From positions 1 through 64,000 of the forward strand of contig JADLGO010000013.1 of assembly GCA_020849275.1 (NCBI GenBank): DNA of 64,000 nt. Reading direction: 5' to 3'. Both the position numbers and the translations under genes were made by a program. The notes beneath the pieces are model-generated. The model made no database searches. It was not told the origin of the DNA and was given only the letters and a program-made list of their open reading frames with translations. The number at the start of each line of letters is the position of its first letter. The stretch's first letter is position 1. The DNA comes from Chthonomonadales bacterium (GTDB taxonomy: Bacteria; Armatimonadota; Chthonomonadetes; Chthonomonadales; CAJBBX01). Of this stretch, positions 1 to 8,400 are shown in pieces.

Positions 1-76
1 CCGCGTCTCGCTACCTACTGCGAGCAAGGGCGCGGGGGCAGTGGGGGCCGGAGCGCCGCTTACACCAACCACCCGC

Positions 77-118
77 GGACATTATCGCTGAGCAATATGT
101 GGACATTATCGCTGAGCA
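77..118. repeat. Two direct copies of an 18-bp sequence
   Basis: GGACATTATCGCTGAGCA occurs exactly at 77-94 and again at 101-118, 24 bp apart. The segment is more A+T-rich than its surroundings. I see no other copy in the window. Closely spaced subterminal repeats are typical of some transposon ends (for example IS21-like), so this may be an element end or scar whose body lies left of the window. That is inference, since no transposase is visible. Confidence 0.6.
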
Positions 119-156
119 GGAACAGGGTTCCGTGAGCGGGGTGGTCGAGATCCGCG

Positions 157-185
157 TTGACTAGCGCGCGGGAAGATGCTAGACT
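157..185 (+). promoter_or_regulatory. Sigma-70-type promoter of the first gene
   Basis: TTGACT at 157-162 and TAGACT at 180-185 are separated by 17 bp. Transcription would start around 192-195, directly at or before the first possible start codon of the following gene. Confidence 0.55.
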
Positions 186-194
186 ACCGGCGCG

Positions 195-563
195 GTGCGA
201 TGGGGACAACGCATGGGGTCCTTCCAACTCAACTACAGCGCGGTTGATGACGTCCTGCTGGTTGGCTTCGAGGACCCGGAGGACGCGCGCCTCGAGCCGA
301 TACCGCTGAACGACCACATCGTGCTCACCCTGGGCTGGGGCCGCCGCGCGGTCGCGCTCGCCTTCTACAGCTTCGCGAACCTGCTCGGGGTCAGCGAGAC
401 GGTCTTCACCTCCCTGCACGGCCTGGCGGCGGAGGAGGTCGAGGAGATCCTCGGCGTCCTGACCTCGGAGCCCGCCTCGGCGTTCTTCGACGTCACGGAC
501 CCAGAAGGACTGATCGCGCGCGTCCTGGCGCCGCGCATCGATCGTCTGATCGGCGGGCCATGA
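195..563 (+). CDS. Small unknown protein, DUF2283-like opening
   Basis: This encodes a soluble protein of about 122 residues with no signal peptide or membrane segment. I do not recognise a family with confidence. The opening (NYSAVDDVLLVGF, then an acidic EDPEDARLEPIPL segment) resembles the beta-hairpin start of small DUF2283-type proteins, but the rest does not obviously follow. Two starts are possible. GTG at 195 sits 9 nt after the -10 box and would be read from a leaderless mRNA. ATG at 213 follows a weak GGGG(A) site and would give 116 residues. The gene stands alone behind its own promoter, next to the repeat pair at the window edge. Confidence 0.55.
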   Translation: MRWGQRMGSFQLNYSAVDDVLLVGFEDPEDARLEPIPLNDHIVLTLGWGRRAVALAFYSFANLLGVSETVFTSLHGLAAEEVEEILGVLTSEPASAFFDVTDPEGLIARVLAPRIDRLIGGP

Positions 564-679
564 GGCGGCTCGGGCCGCCGGCGGATCACGGGCCGCCGAA
601 ACCGGGGAGGCACCGGCCGCCGTACTGATTGAGGGGCGCCGCAAGCGATGCGGCCTCCGGTAGACAGGAGGAGACGATC

Positions 680-1405
680 GTGAGGACAGCGGGCGTTCTA
701 CGCACCGCCGGCATCATCGCGCTCGCGGGAACCGTCGCGGCGGCCGCATGCGCCGCGCCGACCGGCGAGCAGATCATGAAGAAGGCCCAAGCGGCCATCA
801 ATGGCGCCAGCACCTACCAGGCCACCTACGTGATGAAGGTCGGCGTCGGGGCGTCCGGCGGCATGCAGATGGTGATGCATGTGAAGGCCATCCCCGGCAA
901 GAAGGTCTCCGTTAAGATGGAGCCGATGGGCATCCAGATGGTCGACGACGGCACGGCGGCCTACACGTATATCCCGGCGATGAAGCAGTACACGAAGTCG
1001 GCCAGCAAGCCGACGAACCTGCGCATGAGCCTGAGCAAATACGCCGGCGTTCAGGGGGGCGGGAAACTGCGTCTCCTGCGCACCGAGAAGGTGAGCGGTC
1101 GGCCAGCCTGGGTGGTCCAGGCCGCGCCTTCCGGCGGCAAGGCGCCGAAGGGCAGCAGCGTTCTCTTCTACGTGGACCAGAAGACGTATCGCGTGGTTCA
1201 ACTCAAGGCGAGCGGCACCGGAGCGCCTCGTATGGCTGGCGGCGCCTCCGCCGCTCCGCAGCACATGACGATGCTGCTCCAGGTGAAAAGCGAGAAGCTC
1301 AACGCGCCGATCCCGGCGAGCACCTTCAAGTTCACGCCTCCGCCCGGCTCCACCGAGATGAAGCGCGGCCCGCGGCCGCCAGGTCCCGGCGGTCCCGGCC
1401 GCTAG
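680..1405 (+). CDS. Exported LolA-like / outer-membrane lipoprotein-sorting-type protein
   Basis: This is a 241-residue protein with an N-terminal signal peptide (hydrophobic stretch about residues 8-27, Ala-rich cleavage region). The mature part has the pattern of LolA/LppX-like beta-sheet proteins: a start like EQIMKKAQAAINGASTY, a KVSVKMEP strand, a DDGTAAYTY turn, and a C-terminal half with LFYVDQKTYRVVQL. Such proteins bind acyl chains or measure oxidised lipoproteins in the periplasm; here the ligand is unknown. The tail is rich in Pro, Gly and Arg. The GTG at 680 was chosen because AGGAGGAG lies just upstream; a longer frame from 629 lacks a comparable site. A second protein of this general type lies at 10085-10978. 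Confidence 0.72.
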   Translation: MRTAGVLRTAGIIALAGTVAAAACAAPTGEQIMKKAQAAINGASTYQATYVMKVGVGASGGMQMVMHVKAIPGKKVSVKMEPMGIQMVDDGTAAYTYIPAMKQYTKSASKPTNLRMSLSKYAGVQGGGKLRLLRTEKVSGRPAWVVQAAPSGGKAPKGSSVLFYVDQKTYRVVQLKASGTGAPRMAGGASAAPQHMTMLLQVKSEKLNAPIPASTFKFTPPPGSTEMKRGPRPPGPGGPGR

Positions 1406-1504
1406 CGTCCGACGTACGCGGCACACCACGGAGGATGAGGGAGGGCGAGCAGGGGCGGGCACGAGCCCGGACCGGCCGCCCTCCTTCCTCGTGCGGAGGG
1501 AACG

Positions 1505-3832
1505 ATGCGAATCTGGAGGGTCGCTCTCGCGCTGGCGGGAGCGCTCAGCATACTCGTGGGCAGGGCGATAGCGCAGCAGCCGCCTGGCGGATTGGCGCGA
1601 GCCGGGACCGCCGCGGCAGCGGATCGAATGAGCCTGGCCGCGCCTCGCGCCGTTAAGCTCGGCGGACTGCTGGGCGATCGCTTCGCGGCGAACGCGACGA
1701 ACCGGCTCGCCCGAGTCAACGAGCAGGAGCTGCTGGACGGTTTCCGCCACCGGCCGGGCGCGCAGGCGTGGATCGGCGAGCACGTTGGCAAATGGCTGCA
1801 CGCCGCCTCCCTCACGTGGGACCGCACCCGCGACCCGGCGCTCCGCACCAAGATCGACCGCGTGGCCGGCGCCCTGATCGCCACGCAAGAGCCCGGCGGC
1901 TACCTGGGAACCTACGTGCCAGGGAAGCGCTGGGGCCTCTACCCCGACGCCGACTGGGACGTGTGGGTGCACAAGTACGATCTGATCGGGCTGCTGACAT
2001 GCTACCAGTACACGCGCAACCCCGCCGCTCTGGCGGCCGCACGCCGGATCGGCGACCTGCTGATCGCCACGTTCGGGCCGGGGCGGAGGAGCCTCAATGG
2101 GGCCGGAAAGCACGTTGGAATGGCCGCGACGAGCGTGCTCGAACCGATGGTGCTGCTCTACCGGGCCACAGCCGACCGGCGCTACCTTGGGTTCGCGCGC
2201 TACCTGGTCGGCGCATGGGACGAGCCCGGCGGCGCCGCGATCCTCTCGTCGCTGCGCCGGTACGGCTCGGTTCGACGGGTCGCCAACGGCAAGGCCTATG
2301 AGATGCTCTCGAACCTGTGCGGCTTGTGCGAGCTCTACCGCGCCACGGGCGATCGGACGCTGCTGGCGCCCGTGCTCGCCGCGTGGCGGGACATCGTGGC
2401 GAATCGGCTCTACATCACCGGCAGCGGGAGCAGCCACGAGCACTGGCAGACCGACCATGACCTTCCCAACGCCGAGGGCGACCGCATCTGCGAGACCTGC
2501 GTCACCGTGACCTGGCTTCAGCTGAACCTGCAGTTGCTGCGCATCACGGGCGAGGCCCGCTATGCCGACCAGCTCGAGCGGACGGCCTTGAACCATCTTC
2601 TCGGGGCGCAGAAGCCTTCCGGCGATGCCTGGTGCTACTACACGCCGCTGGAGGGCCGCAAGCCCTACCGCGCTTCCGTGAGCTGCTGCCTTTCGAGCGG
2701 ACCGCGCGGCGTCGCGCTGCTGCCAACGTTCGTGTACGGGGTTGAGCCCGGCGCCATCGCCGTCAACCTGTACGCACCCTCGCGCGCCGACCTCACCCTG
2801 CCTGGCGGCGGTCGCGTCGCCCTTCGCCAGACGACCGGCTACCCGTACGTCTCCGCATCGCGCATCGAGGTCGAGCGCGCGCCGGCCGCCATCACCCTGC
2901 GGCTGCGCGTGCCTCCGTGGCTTCGCGGCCTTCGCGTCCGCGTGAACGGCCGGCCGGTGGCCGCGCCGGTTGGGGCGGACGGCTACGCCGCGCTGAAGCG
3001 GCGCTGGCGGGCAGGCGATCGGGTAGACCTCGATCTGGGTGTCGGGTTGCGTCTGGTGAAGGGTGAGCATGGGAACGCCGGGCGTGTCGCGCTGGAGTGG
3101 GGCCCGCTCGTCCTCGCCGCCGATGAGGCGCACAACCGCGGCCTCCGGCCCATCACGCGCGCTGCGATTCGCGTGCCAGCGGGTCGCCCCGCCGCCACCC
3201 GAGTCGCCAGAGGGGTGTTCACCGCCCGCGGACTGTGGCAAGGCGGCGGCGACGCTCGCCCGCGCGAGACGCCGCTCACGCTCGTGCCCTTCCTCGACGC
3301 TGGCGTTGACGGCTCGCGCGTGGAGGTGTGGCTGCGGACGCAGCCGTCGCCGGCGCCCACCAACGCCTCGCTGCTCGCGTTCGGGCATGAGGCGCGTTCG
3401 CGACCGGGGAACCAGTTCGGCTCGCTCTGCGACGAGGACCCGGCAACCTTCTGCGTCACGTTCGATGGAACGCGGCAGGGCGAGGACTGGTACGCCGTGT
3501 GGGCGTCCGCCCCGGTGCGGATCGGGCGGGTACGCTTCTGCCACGGCCAGGTGTTCCACGACGGCGGCTGGTTCGACACAACAGCGGGCAAGCCGCGTAT
3601 CGAAGTCCGACGCACGCCCGGCGGGCCGTGGGAGCCGATCGCCTTGCTGGTCAGCTACCCGGAATGCGGCCCGCGGAACCCCCCGGTCGGGATCCGGGAT
3701 GGGGAGGCGTTCGAGGCGCGGTTCGCGCCTGTGAGCGCGGTCGGCGTGAGGGTCGTGGGCTATCCGGCGTGCGGCGACAACCCGGGCCAGGCGTTCAGCT
3801 CCTGCGGGGAGCTCCAGGCCTTCGCCCGCTAG
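1505..3832 (+). CDS. Secreted GH127-family beta-L-arabinofuranosidase (DUF1680)
   Basis: This 775-residue protein has a signal peptide (residues 1-23) and a GH127/DUF1680 catalytic domain. The helical (alpha/alpha)6 segment includes GEHVGKWLHAA, EPGGYLGTY and VHKYDLIGLL. Glu330 and Cys332 (in CETC) and Cys394-Cys395 (in VSCCLS) fit the Glu-Cys-Cys-Cys zinc site of GH127 enzymes, where one cysteine is the nucleophile. Family members remove terminal beta-L-arabinofuranose from arabinan, arabinogalactan or hydroxyproline-linked chains. A beta-sandwich region follows, then a discoidin-like C-terminal domain (about 625-775) that may bind sugar. Start: GGAGGG 6 nt before ATG. It could contribute arabinose release alongside the xylan-type genes at 25-35 kb. 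Exact specificity is not determined. Confidence 0.86.
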   Translation: MRIWRVALALAGALSILVGRAIAQQPPGGLARAGTAAAADRMSLAAPRAVKLGGLLGDRFAANATNRLARVNEQELLDGFRHRPGAQAWIGEHVGKWLHAASLTWDRTRDPALRTKIDRVAGALIATQEPGGYLGTYVPGKRWGLYPDADWDVWVHKYDLIGLLTCYQYTRNPAALAAARRIGDLLIATFGPGRRSLNGAGKHVGMAATSVLEPMVLLYRATADRRYLGFARYLVGAWDEPGGAAILSSLRRYGSVRRVANGKAYEMLSNLCGLCELYRATGDRTLLAPVLAAWRDIVANRLYITGSGSSHEHWQTDHDLPNAEGDRICETCVTVTWLQLNLQLLRITGEARYADQLERTALNHLLGAQKPSGDAWCYYTPLEGRKPYRASVSCCLSSGPRGVALLPTFVYGVEPGAIAVNLYAPSRADLTLPGGGRVALRQTTGYPYVSASRIEVERAPAAITLRLRVPPWLRGLRVRVNGRPVAAPVGADGYAALKRRWRAGDRVDLDLGVGLRLVKGEHGNAGRVALEWGPLVLAADEAHNRGLRPITRAAIRVPAGRPAATRVARGVFTARGLWQGGGDARPRETPLTLVPFLDAGVDGSRVEVWLRTQPSPAPTNASLLAFGHEARSRPGNQFGSLCDEDPATFCVTFDGTRQGEDWYAVWASAPVRIGRVRFCHGQVFHDGGWFDTTAGKPRIEVRRTPGGPWEPIALLVSYPECGPRNPPVGIRDGEAFEARFAPVSAVGVRVVGYPACGDNPGQAFSSCGELQAFAR

Positions 3833-3854
3833 CGGCCGCGCGCATCCAGACGGG

Positions 3855-3886
3855 AGAAGCCCCGCGCCGGCCGGCGCGGGGCTTCT
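3855..3886. terminator. Bidirectional terminator hairpin
   Basis: A perfect inverted repeat (GAAGCCCCGCGCCGG followed by its complement, 3856-3885) is extended one pair on each side. It lies between two convergent genes. TTGAG follows on the plus strand, so the U-tract is weak, but stem strength and position support a shared terminator. Confidence 0.8.
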
Positions 3887-3910
3887 TGAGTTCGCATTCG
3901 CGGCGCACCG

Positions 3911-4678
3911 TCACTGCCCGCCGGCGTTCCACGACTGTTGAGCGACCTGCTTGGCGTCCATGGTGCGCGCCGTGCCGGAGAGCAGGATCACCGGGCACCG
4001 CGTCCCGCCGGCGGTCGTGACGTGGTAGTTGCACCAGGTCAGGATCGTCCGGTCGAGCGGCGGCTCGGGGAACTTCATCTGGTTGGGCTTGTCCTGCCTC
4101 GTATCGGCTCCCTGCGCCTGCGCGGCGGTCCAGTCGCGCGCATAGACGATCACGAAGGAGGTTGGATCGGCCAGGCTGGCCGAGATGTCGTAGGAATCGG
4201 CCTTGTAGTATGGGATCGGCGTGTCGGCGGGCTGGAACGGGAGCCCGTGCGATTGGTAGGTCGCGGGACCCGTCCACCCGGCATTGGTCGGGAACGAGGC
4301 GGAGGTGACGGCCGTCAGGTCGGAGACCGCGTTGTCCGGGCAGCGGAACGTCTCGATGCTCTTGACGAACCGGGGATAGAGCAGGCCCATCTGGATCCGG
4401 TTGGCCGGAACCGGCGGCGTGGCATCGCCGGCCTGCCACGGCTGGCCGTCGGCCCGCTCGGCATGGCCGAGCAGCAGGGGCGGGTAGGCGTCATAGTCCT
4501 GCCGATAGAGGTTGGCCTTCACATACAACTCGTGCATGTTGGAGATGCAGGTGGTCTGCCGGGCGTTCTCGCGGACCCGGCTGAACACCGGAAACGCGAT
4601 CGCCGCGATCACGGCGATAATAGCGATCACGGTGAGGAGCTCTATGAGCGTGAAGCCGCTGCGCGCGCGAGGCGCCAT
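3911..4678 (-). CDS. Prepilin-type N-terminal cleavage/methylation protein
   Basis: This is a 255-residue secreted pilin-like protein. Residues 1-7 are a short basic leader, followed by GFTLIELL, the prepilin peptidase recognition sequence with Glu at mature position 5, and a hydrophobic helix to about residue 32. The RENARQTTCISNMHEL segment after the helix is typical of DUF1559-like pseudopilins common in Planctomycetes and Armatimonadota. The C-terminal half is a globular domain; the usual DGH-type end motif is degenerate here (RTMDAKQ). The ATG at 4678 has AAAGGAG 7-8 nt upstream and places the processing site correctly, unlike a longer reading from 4747. Its function is unknown; such proteins form pilus-like fibres or minor secretion components. 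Confidence 0.85.
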   Translation of the reverse strand: MAPRARSGFTLIELLTVIAIIAVIAAIAFPVFSRVRENARQTTCISNMHELYVKANLYRQDYDAYPPLLLGHAERADGQPWQAGDATPPVPANRIQMGLLYPRFVKSIETFRCPDNAVSDLTAVTSASFPTNAGWTGPATYQSHGLPFQPADTPIPYYKADSYDISASLADPTSFVIVYARDWTAAQAQGADTRQDKPNQMKFPEPPLDRTILTWCNYHVTTAGGTRCPVILLSGTARTMDAKQVAQQSWNAGGQ

Positions 4679-4765
4679 CGGTGACTCCTTTCGGTGCGCG
4701 ACGATCCCTGCGATGGGCACGGGAGGGCGAGACGCCGTCCGCGCCATCTGGACCGGCCATGCCCT

Positions 4766-4794
4766 ACATTACAGTAGAAGGTCGGGGCTGTCAA
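4766..4794 (-). promoter_or_regulatory. Promoter of the prepilin-like gene
   Basis: On the minus strand TTGACA (4789-4794) and TAATGT (4766-4771) are 17 bp apart, about 80 nt upstream of the ATG at 4678. The promoter lies over the 3' end of the decayed fragment at 4769-5101. Confidence 0.55.
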
Positions 4795-5101
4795 GGGCGC
4801 AAGAGAGGTCTGCCGCCAAGTCGTGCTGGCGGCGCGGCAGCACGTTGTAGAGCCGCATCCGCTCGGGCAGCCTGCCATCGTGGCTTGCCTTTAGCTCGAT
4901 GTGCGCCAGTGAAGGCGGGGGTGTCGACATCCAGAGTAGCCGGTCCGCCTCAATGGCGACCGCCGGCAAATCCGCGCTCACCGCCCCGACCGGCGGGCCC
5001 GCCGGGAGGCCGGCCAGCGCCAGCCAGTCGGCGGGGCGCTTCTCGAGCCGAATCCTCAGCGCCGCGTCGAACGGTTTGGTCTTCGCTCCCGTTCGTGGCA
5101 C
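4769..5101 (-). pseudogene. N-terminal remnant of an Rpn-family PD-(D/E)XK nuclease/transposase-like protein
   Basis: This minus-strand frame gives 110 residues that match the beginning of Rpn/DUF4351-type proteins. It opens KTKPFDAALRIRLEKRPADWL, then ADLPAVAIEADRLL, AHIELKASHD and RLPERMRLYNVL. Glu51/Asp53 and the Glu69-Leu-Lys71 motif are the expected nuclease residues. Full members are usually near 300 residues; here similarity stops soon after the RRQHDL segment and the frame ends at 4769, so only about a third remains. No good ribosome-binding site precedes the GTG at 5101, although a strong GGAGGTGAT lies about 40 nt further up. Family members are horizontally spread and often decay, so I read this as a dead fragment. 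Confidence 0.62.
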
Positions 5102-5296
5102 GCTCTTGCGCGCGCGGCTGACCGGCCCGCCGCCTCCGTATATCACCTCCCCGGCGCCGGCGCCAAGGGGGCGGCGCGGTCGGTGGAGCGGCGCGGTCGG
5201 CGGCGGCGCGGTCAGCGGCATCCCGCTCGGCTGCCCGTCCGGCTTCGGCCGCTCGGCCCCGGCGCTGGCGCTCGCCTCGGCTGTGCCGGATTCCGC
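5102..5296. other. Non-coding stretch with short GC repeats
   Basis: There is no convincing gene between the Rpn-like fragment and the dnaE promoter. GGCGCGGTC occurs three times (5173, 5190, 5205) in a locally repetitive GC run. It probably represents further decay of the fragment's upstream part. Confidence 0.45.
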
Positions 5297-5325
5297 TTGA
5301 CTCCAGCTCCGGGGGGAACTACAAT
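5297..5325 (+). promoter_or_regulatory. Promoter of dnaE
   Basis: TTGACT (5297-5302) and TACAAT (5320-5325) are separated by 17 bp, giving a start near 5332 and a leader of about 100 nt before dnaE. Confidence 0.7.
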
Positions 5326-5335
5326 GGGCATGGCT

Positions 5336-5378
5336 ACAACATGTAGTATGGTGCTTGGAGCAACCGCCTACATGTTGT
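5336..5378. promoter_or_regulatory. 11-bp perfect inverted repeat in the dnaE leader
   Basis: ACAACATGTAG (5336-5346) is matched by its exact complement CTACATGTTGT (5368-5378) across a 21-nt spacer. It begins within a few bases of the predicted transcription start. It could be a paired operator for a repressor or a hairpin at the 5' end of the dnaE mRNA. The A+T-rich arms stand out from the GC-rich background. No regulator is known from sequence alone. Confidence 0.6.
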
Positions 5379-5431
5379 GAGCGCGAACCCGTTCGCGGGC
5401 GCGGCCGTGGAAGGAGCGCTGTACGGTCACC

Positions 5432-8400
5432 ATGCCTCACCCGGGGTTTGTCCACCTGCACACACACTCGGAGTTCTCCTTGCTGGACGGCGCCGCGCGG
5501 CTCGATCGCCTCGTGCAGCAGGCGTCCGACCTTGGCATGCCCGCGCTGGCCCTCACCGACCACGGCGTCATGTACGGCGCCCTGGACTTCTACCGTAAGT
5601 GCCTCGACGCCGGCATCAAGCCCATCCTCGGAGTGGAAGCCTACGTGGCGCCGGGCAGCCACCGCGACCGCTCGCCGCGCGCCGGCAAGAACGCCTACCA
5701 TATGCTCCTGCTGGCCACCAACCTGCAGGGCTACAAGAACCTCCTGAAGCTCACGACGATCGCGGCCGTGGACGGCTTCTACTCGAAGCCTCGGATCGAC
5801 CGCGACCTGCTGGCCGCCCACCGCGAGGGCATCATCGCCACGAGCGCCTGCCTTGGCGGCGAGGTGTGCACGGCGCTCCTGGCCGGCAGCTACGAGAACG
5901 CGCGCGACGCGGCCGGCTTCTACCGCGACCTGTTCGGCCGCGACAACTACTACATCGAGCTTCAGAACCACTCCCTGCCCGAGCAGGCCCGCTGCAACGA
6001 GGACCTTCTGCGCATCGCCCGTGAGCTCGGCCTGCAGGTGATCTGCACCAATGACGTCCACTATCTGACCAGCGATGACGCCTACGCGCACGACGTGCTG
6101 CTCTGCATCGGTACCGGCGCGACCGTCCACGACACGAACCGTCTGCGCTACAACTCCGAGCAGTTCTACATGAAGTCGGCGCGCGAGATGTACGAGACGT
6201 TCCGGGACCTGCCCGCCGCGCTGGAGCAGACGACCGAGATCGCCGAGCGATGCGACCTGCGTCTGGAGTTCGGGCGCGCGCCGATGCCGACACCGAGCAT
6301 CCCGGACGGCCACACGGCCCAGAGCTACCTGCGCGAGCTCGCCCTCGCGGGCCTCGACCGCAAGCTCGATCGGTCCAGCGACCGCTACCGTGAGCGCCTC
6401 GAGTACGAGCTCGGCGTCGTTGAGCAGACGGGCTTCGCCCAGTACATGCTCATCGTCCGCGACTTCGCCCGCTTCGCGCGCGAGCGCGGCATCTTCTATG
6501 GCGTGCGTGGCTCCGCCGCCGGCTCGCTCACCTCCTTCTGCGTCGACATCACCGATATCGACCCCGTCGAGTACGACCTGACCTTCGAGCGGTTCCTGAA
6601 TCCCGAGCGCATCCAGATGCCGGACATCGACATGGACTTCGAGGATTCCCGGCGCCAGGAGGTCATCGAGTACGTCACCGACAAGTACGGGCGCGATCAC
6701 GTGGCCCAGATCGTCACGTTCGGTACGTTGGCGGCGCGCGCCGCCATCAAGGACGCGGGCCGAGCTCTCGCGATGCCGCTGCCGGACGTGAACCGCCTCG
6801 TGGGCATGATCCCCACGATGCCACTGGGCATCACCATCGGCCGCGCGCTGGAGGACAACCCCGAGCTCAAGGACCTCTACGTGCGCGAGCCCGATGTGCG
6901 CAACCTGCTGGACACAGCGCGCCGCCTCGAGGGCATCTCGCGTCACGCCAGCGTGCACGCGGCCGGCGTCATCATCTCCCACGAGCCGCTCGTGGAGTAC
7001 ACGCCGCTGCAGCGCGCAGCGGACGGCGGCCTGGTCACCCAGTACCCCGCCGGTGCGCTCGAGGTGATCGGCCTGCTCAAGATGGATTTCCTCGGTCTCA
7101 TCAACCTGTCCATCCTGGGCCGCTGCATCGACAACATCCGCGACTCCACCGGCCAGGAGATCCGGGTGCAGGACATACCACTCGACGACTCGAGGGCGTT
7201 CGAGTTGCTGGGGCGCGGCGACACCACCGGCATCTTCCAGCTCGAGAGCGCCGGCATGCGCCGCTATGTAACGGATCTCAAGCCGACCTCTGTGCGCGAT
7301 CTGGCGGCGATGGTGGCGCTCTACCGGCCCGGTCCGATGGCGCACATCCCCACGTTCATCCGCGCCAAGCACGGCATGGAGAAGACCCACTACGCCCACG
7401 AGCGCCTCGAGCCCATCCTCGAGGAGACCTACGGGGTCATCGTCTACCAGGACCAGGTGCTCCGCATCGCGCAGGCCATCGCCGGCTACACGCTCGGGCA
7501 GGCGGACATCCTCCGCCGCGCCATGGGCAAGAAGAAGAAGAGCGAGATGGCCAGGGAGCGCGAGAACTTCATCGCGGGCGCGGTAGCCAATGGGGTCGGC
7601 AGGAGAAAGGCGAGCGAGATCTTCGACCTGATCGAGCCGTTCGCCGGCTATGCCTTCAATAAGGCGCACTCCGTCTGCTACGCCATGCTCGCCTACCAGA
7701 CCGCCTACTTGAAGGCGCACTACCCCGTTCCGTACATGGCCGCGCTGATGGCGTGCTACATCGGCAAGCCCGACAAGGTGGCGACCTGTCTGGAGGAGTG
7801 CGCGCGAATGCGCATCGCGCTCCTGCGACCCGACATCAACCTGTCCGGCGTGGACTTCGCCGCCGAGGGCGACTCGATCCGGTTCGGCCTTGCGGGCATC
7901 AAGAACGTGGGCCGCGCGGCCGTCGACGTCGTTCTGGCGGCTCGCGCCGAGGCCGGGCCGTTCACCTCGCTCGGTGACTTCTGTGTGCGCACACACGCGC
8001 ACGGCAACGTGACGCGCGCCGCGATCGAGGCGCTGATCCAGTCTGGCGCCTTCGACTCGCTGCATTCGTGCCGCCGCGCCCTCGTCGAGGCGCTGGATGC
8101 GGCCTACCAGATGGCCTCCAGCGCTCACCGCGACCGCGAGGCCGGCCAGGCGTGCCTTTTCGGTGGGGACGAGGGCCGCGGCGCCTCGCCCATCGAGGTT
8201 CCGCTGCCCGACGTGCCGGAGTTCGCGCGCGACCAGCTCCTGGCCTTCGAGAAGGACCTCCTGGGCTTCTACCTGTCTGGCCATCCGCTGGAGAAGCACC
8301 GCCAGCGGCTGGCCAGGGAGGCCCGCGCCACCGTGGCCTCTCTCTCGGAGCGGGCGCACAACGAGGAAGTCACCCTCGGGGGCATCATCGCCAGCGTGAA

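Noticed and set aside
698-3559. 953-codon minus-strand open frame opposite the GH127 gene
   Set aside because: Its text is low-complexity Arg/Ala with no domain, and the plus-strand gene has a clear zinc site and signal peptide.
5330-5380. 16-codon ORF between the dnaE promoter and the gene, as a leader peptide
   Set aside because: Its ATG lies only 4 nt after the -10 box, probably before the transcription start, and it has no ribosome-binding site.
4769-8359. 1196-codon open frame on the minus strand across dnaE
   Set aside because: It is the GC-rich shadow of dnaE; only its last third near 4769-5101 has protein-like similarity, and that is annotated as a remnant.
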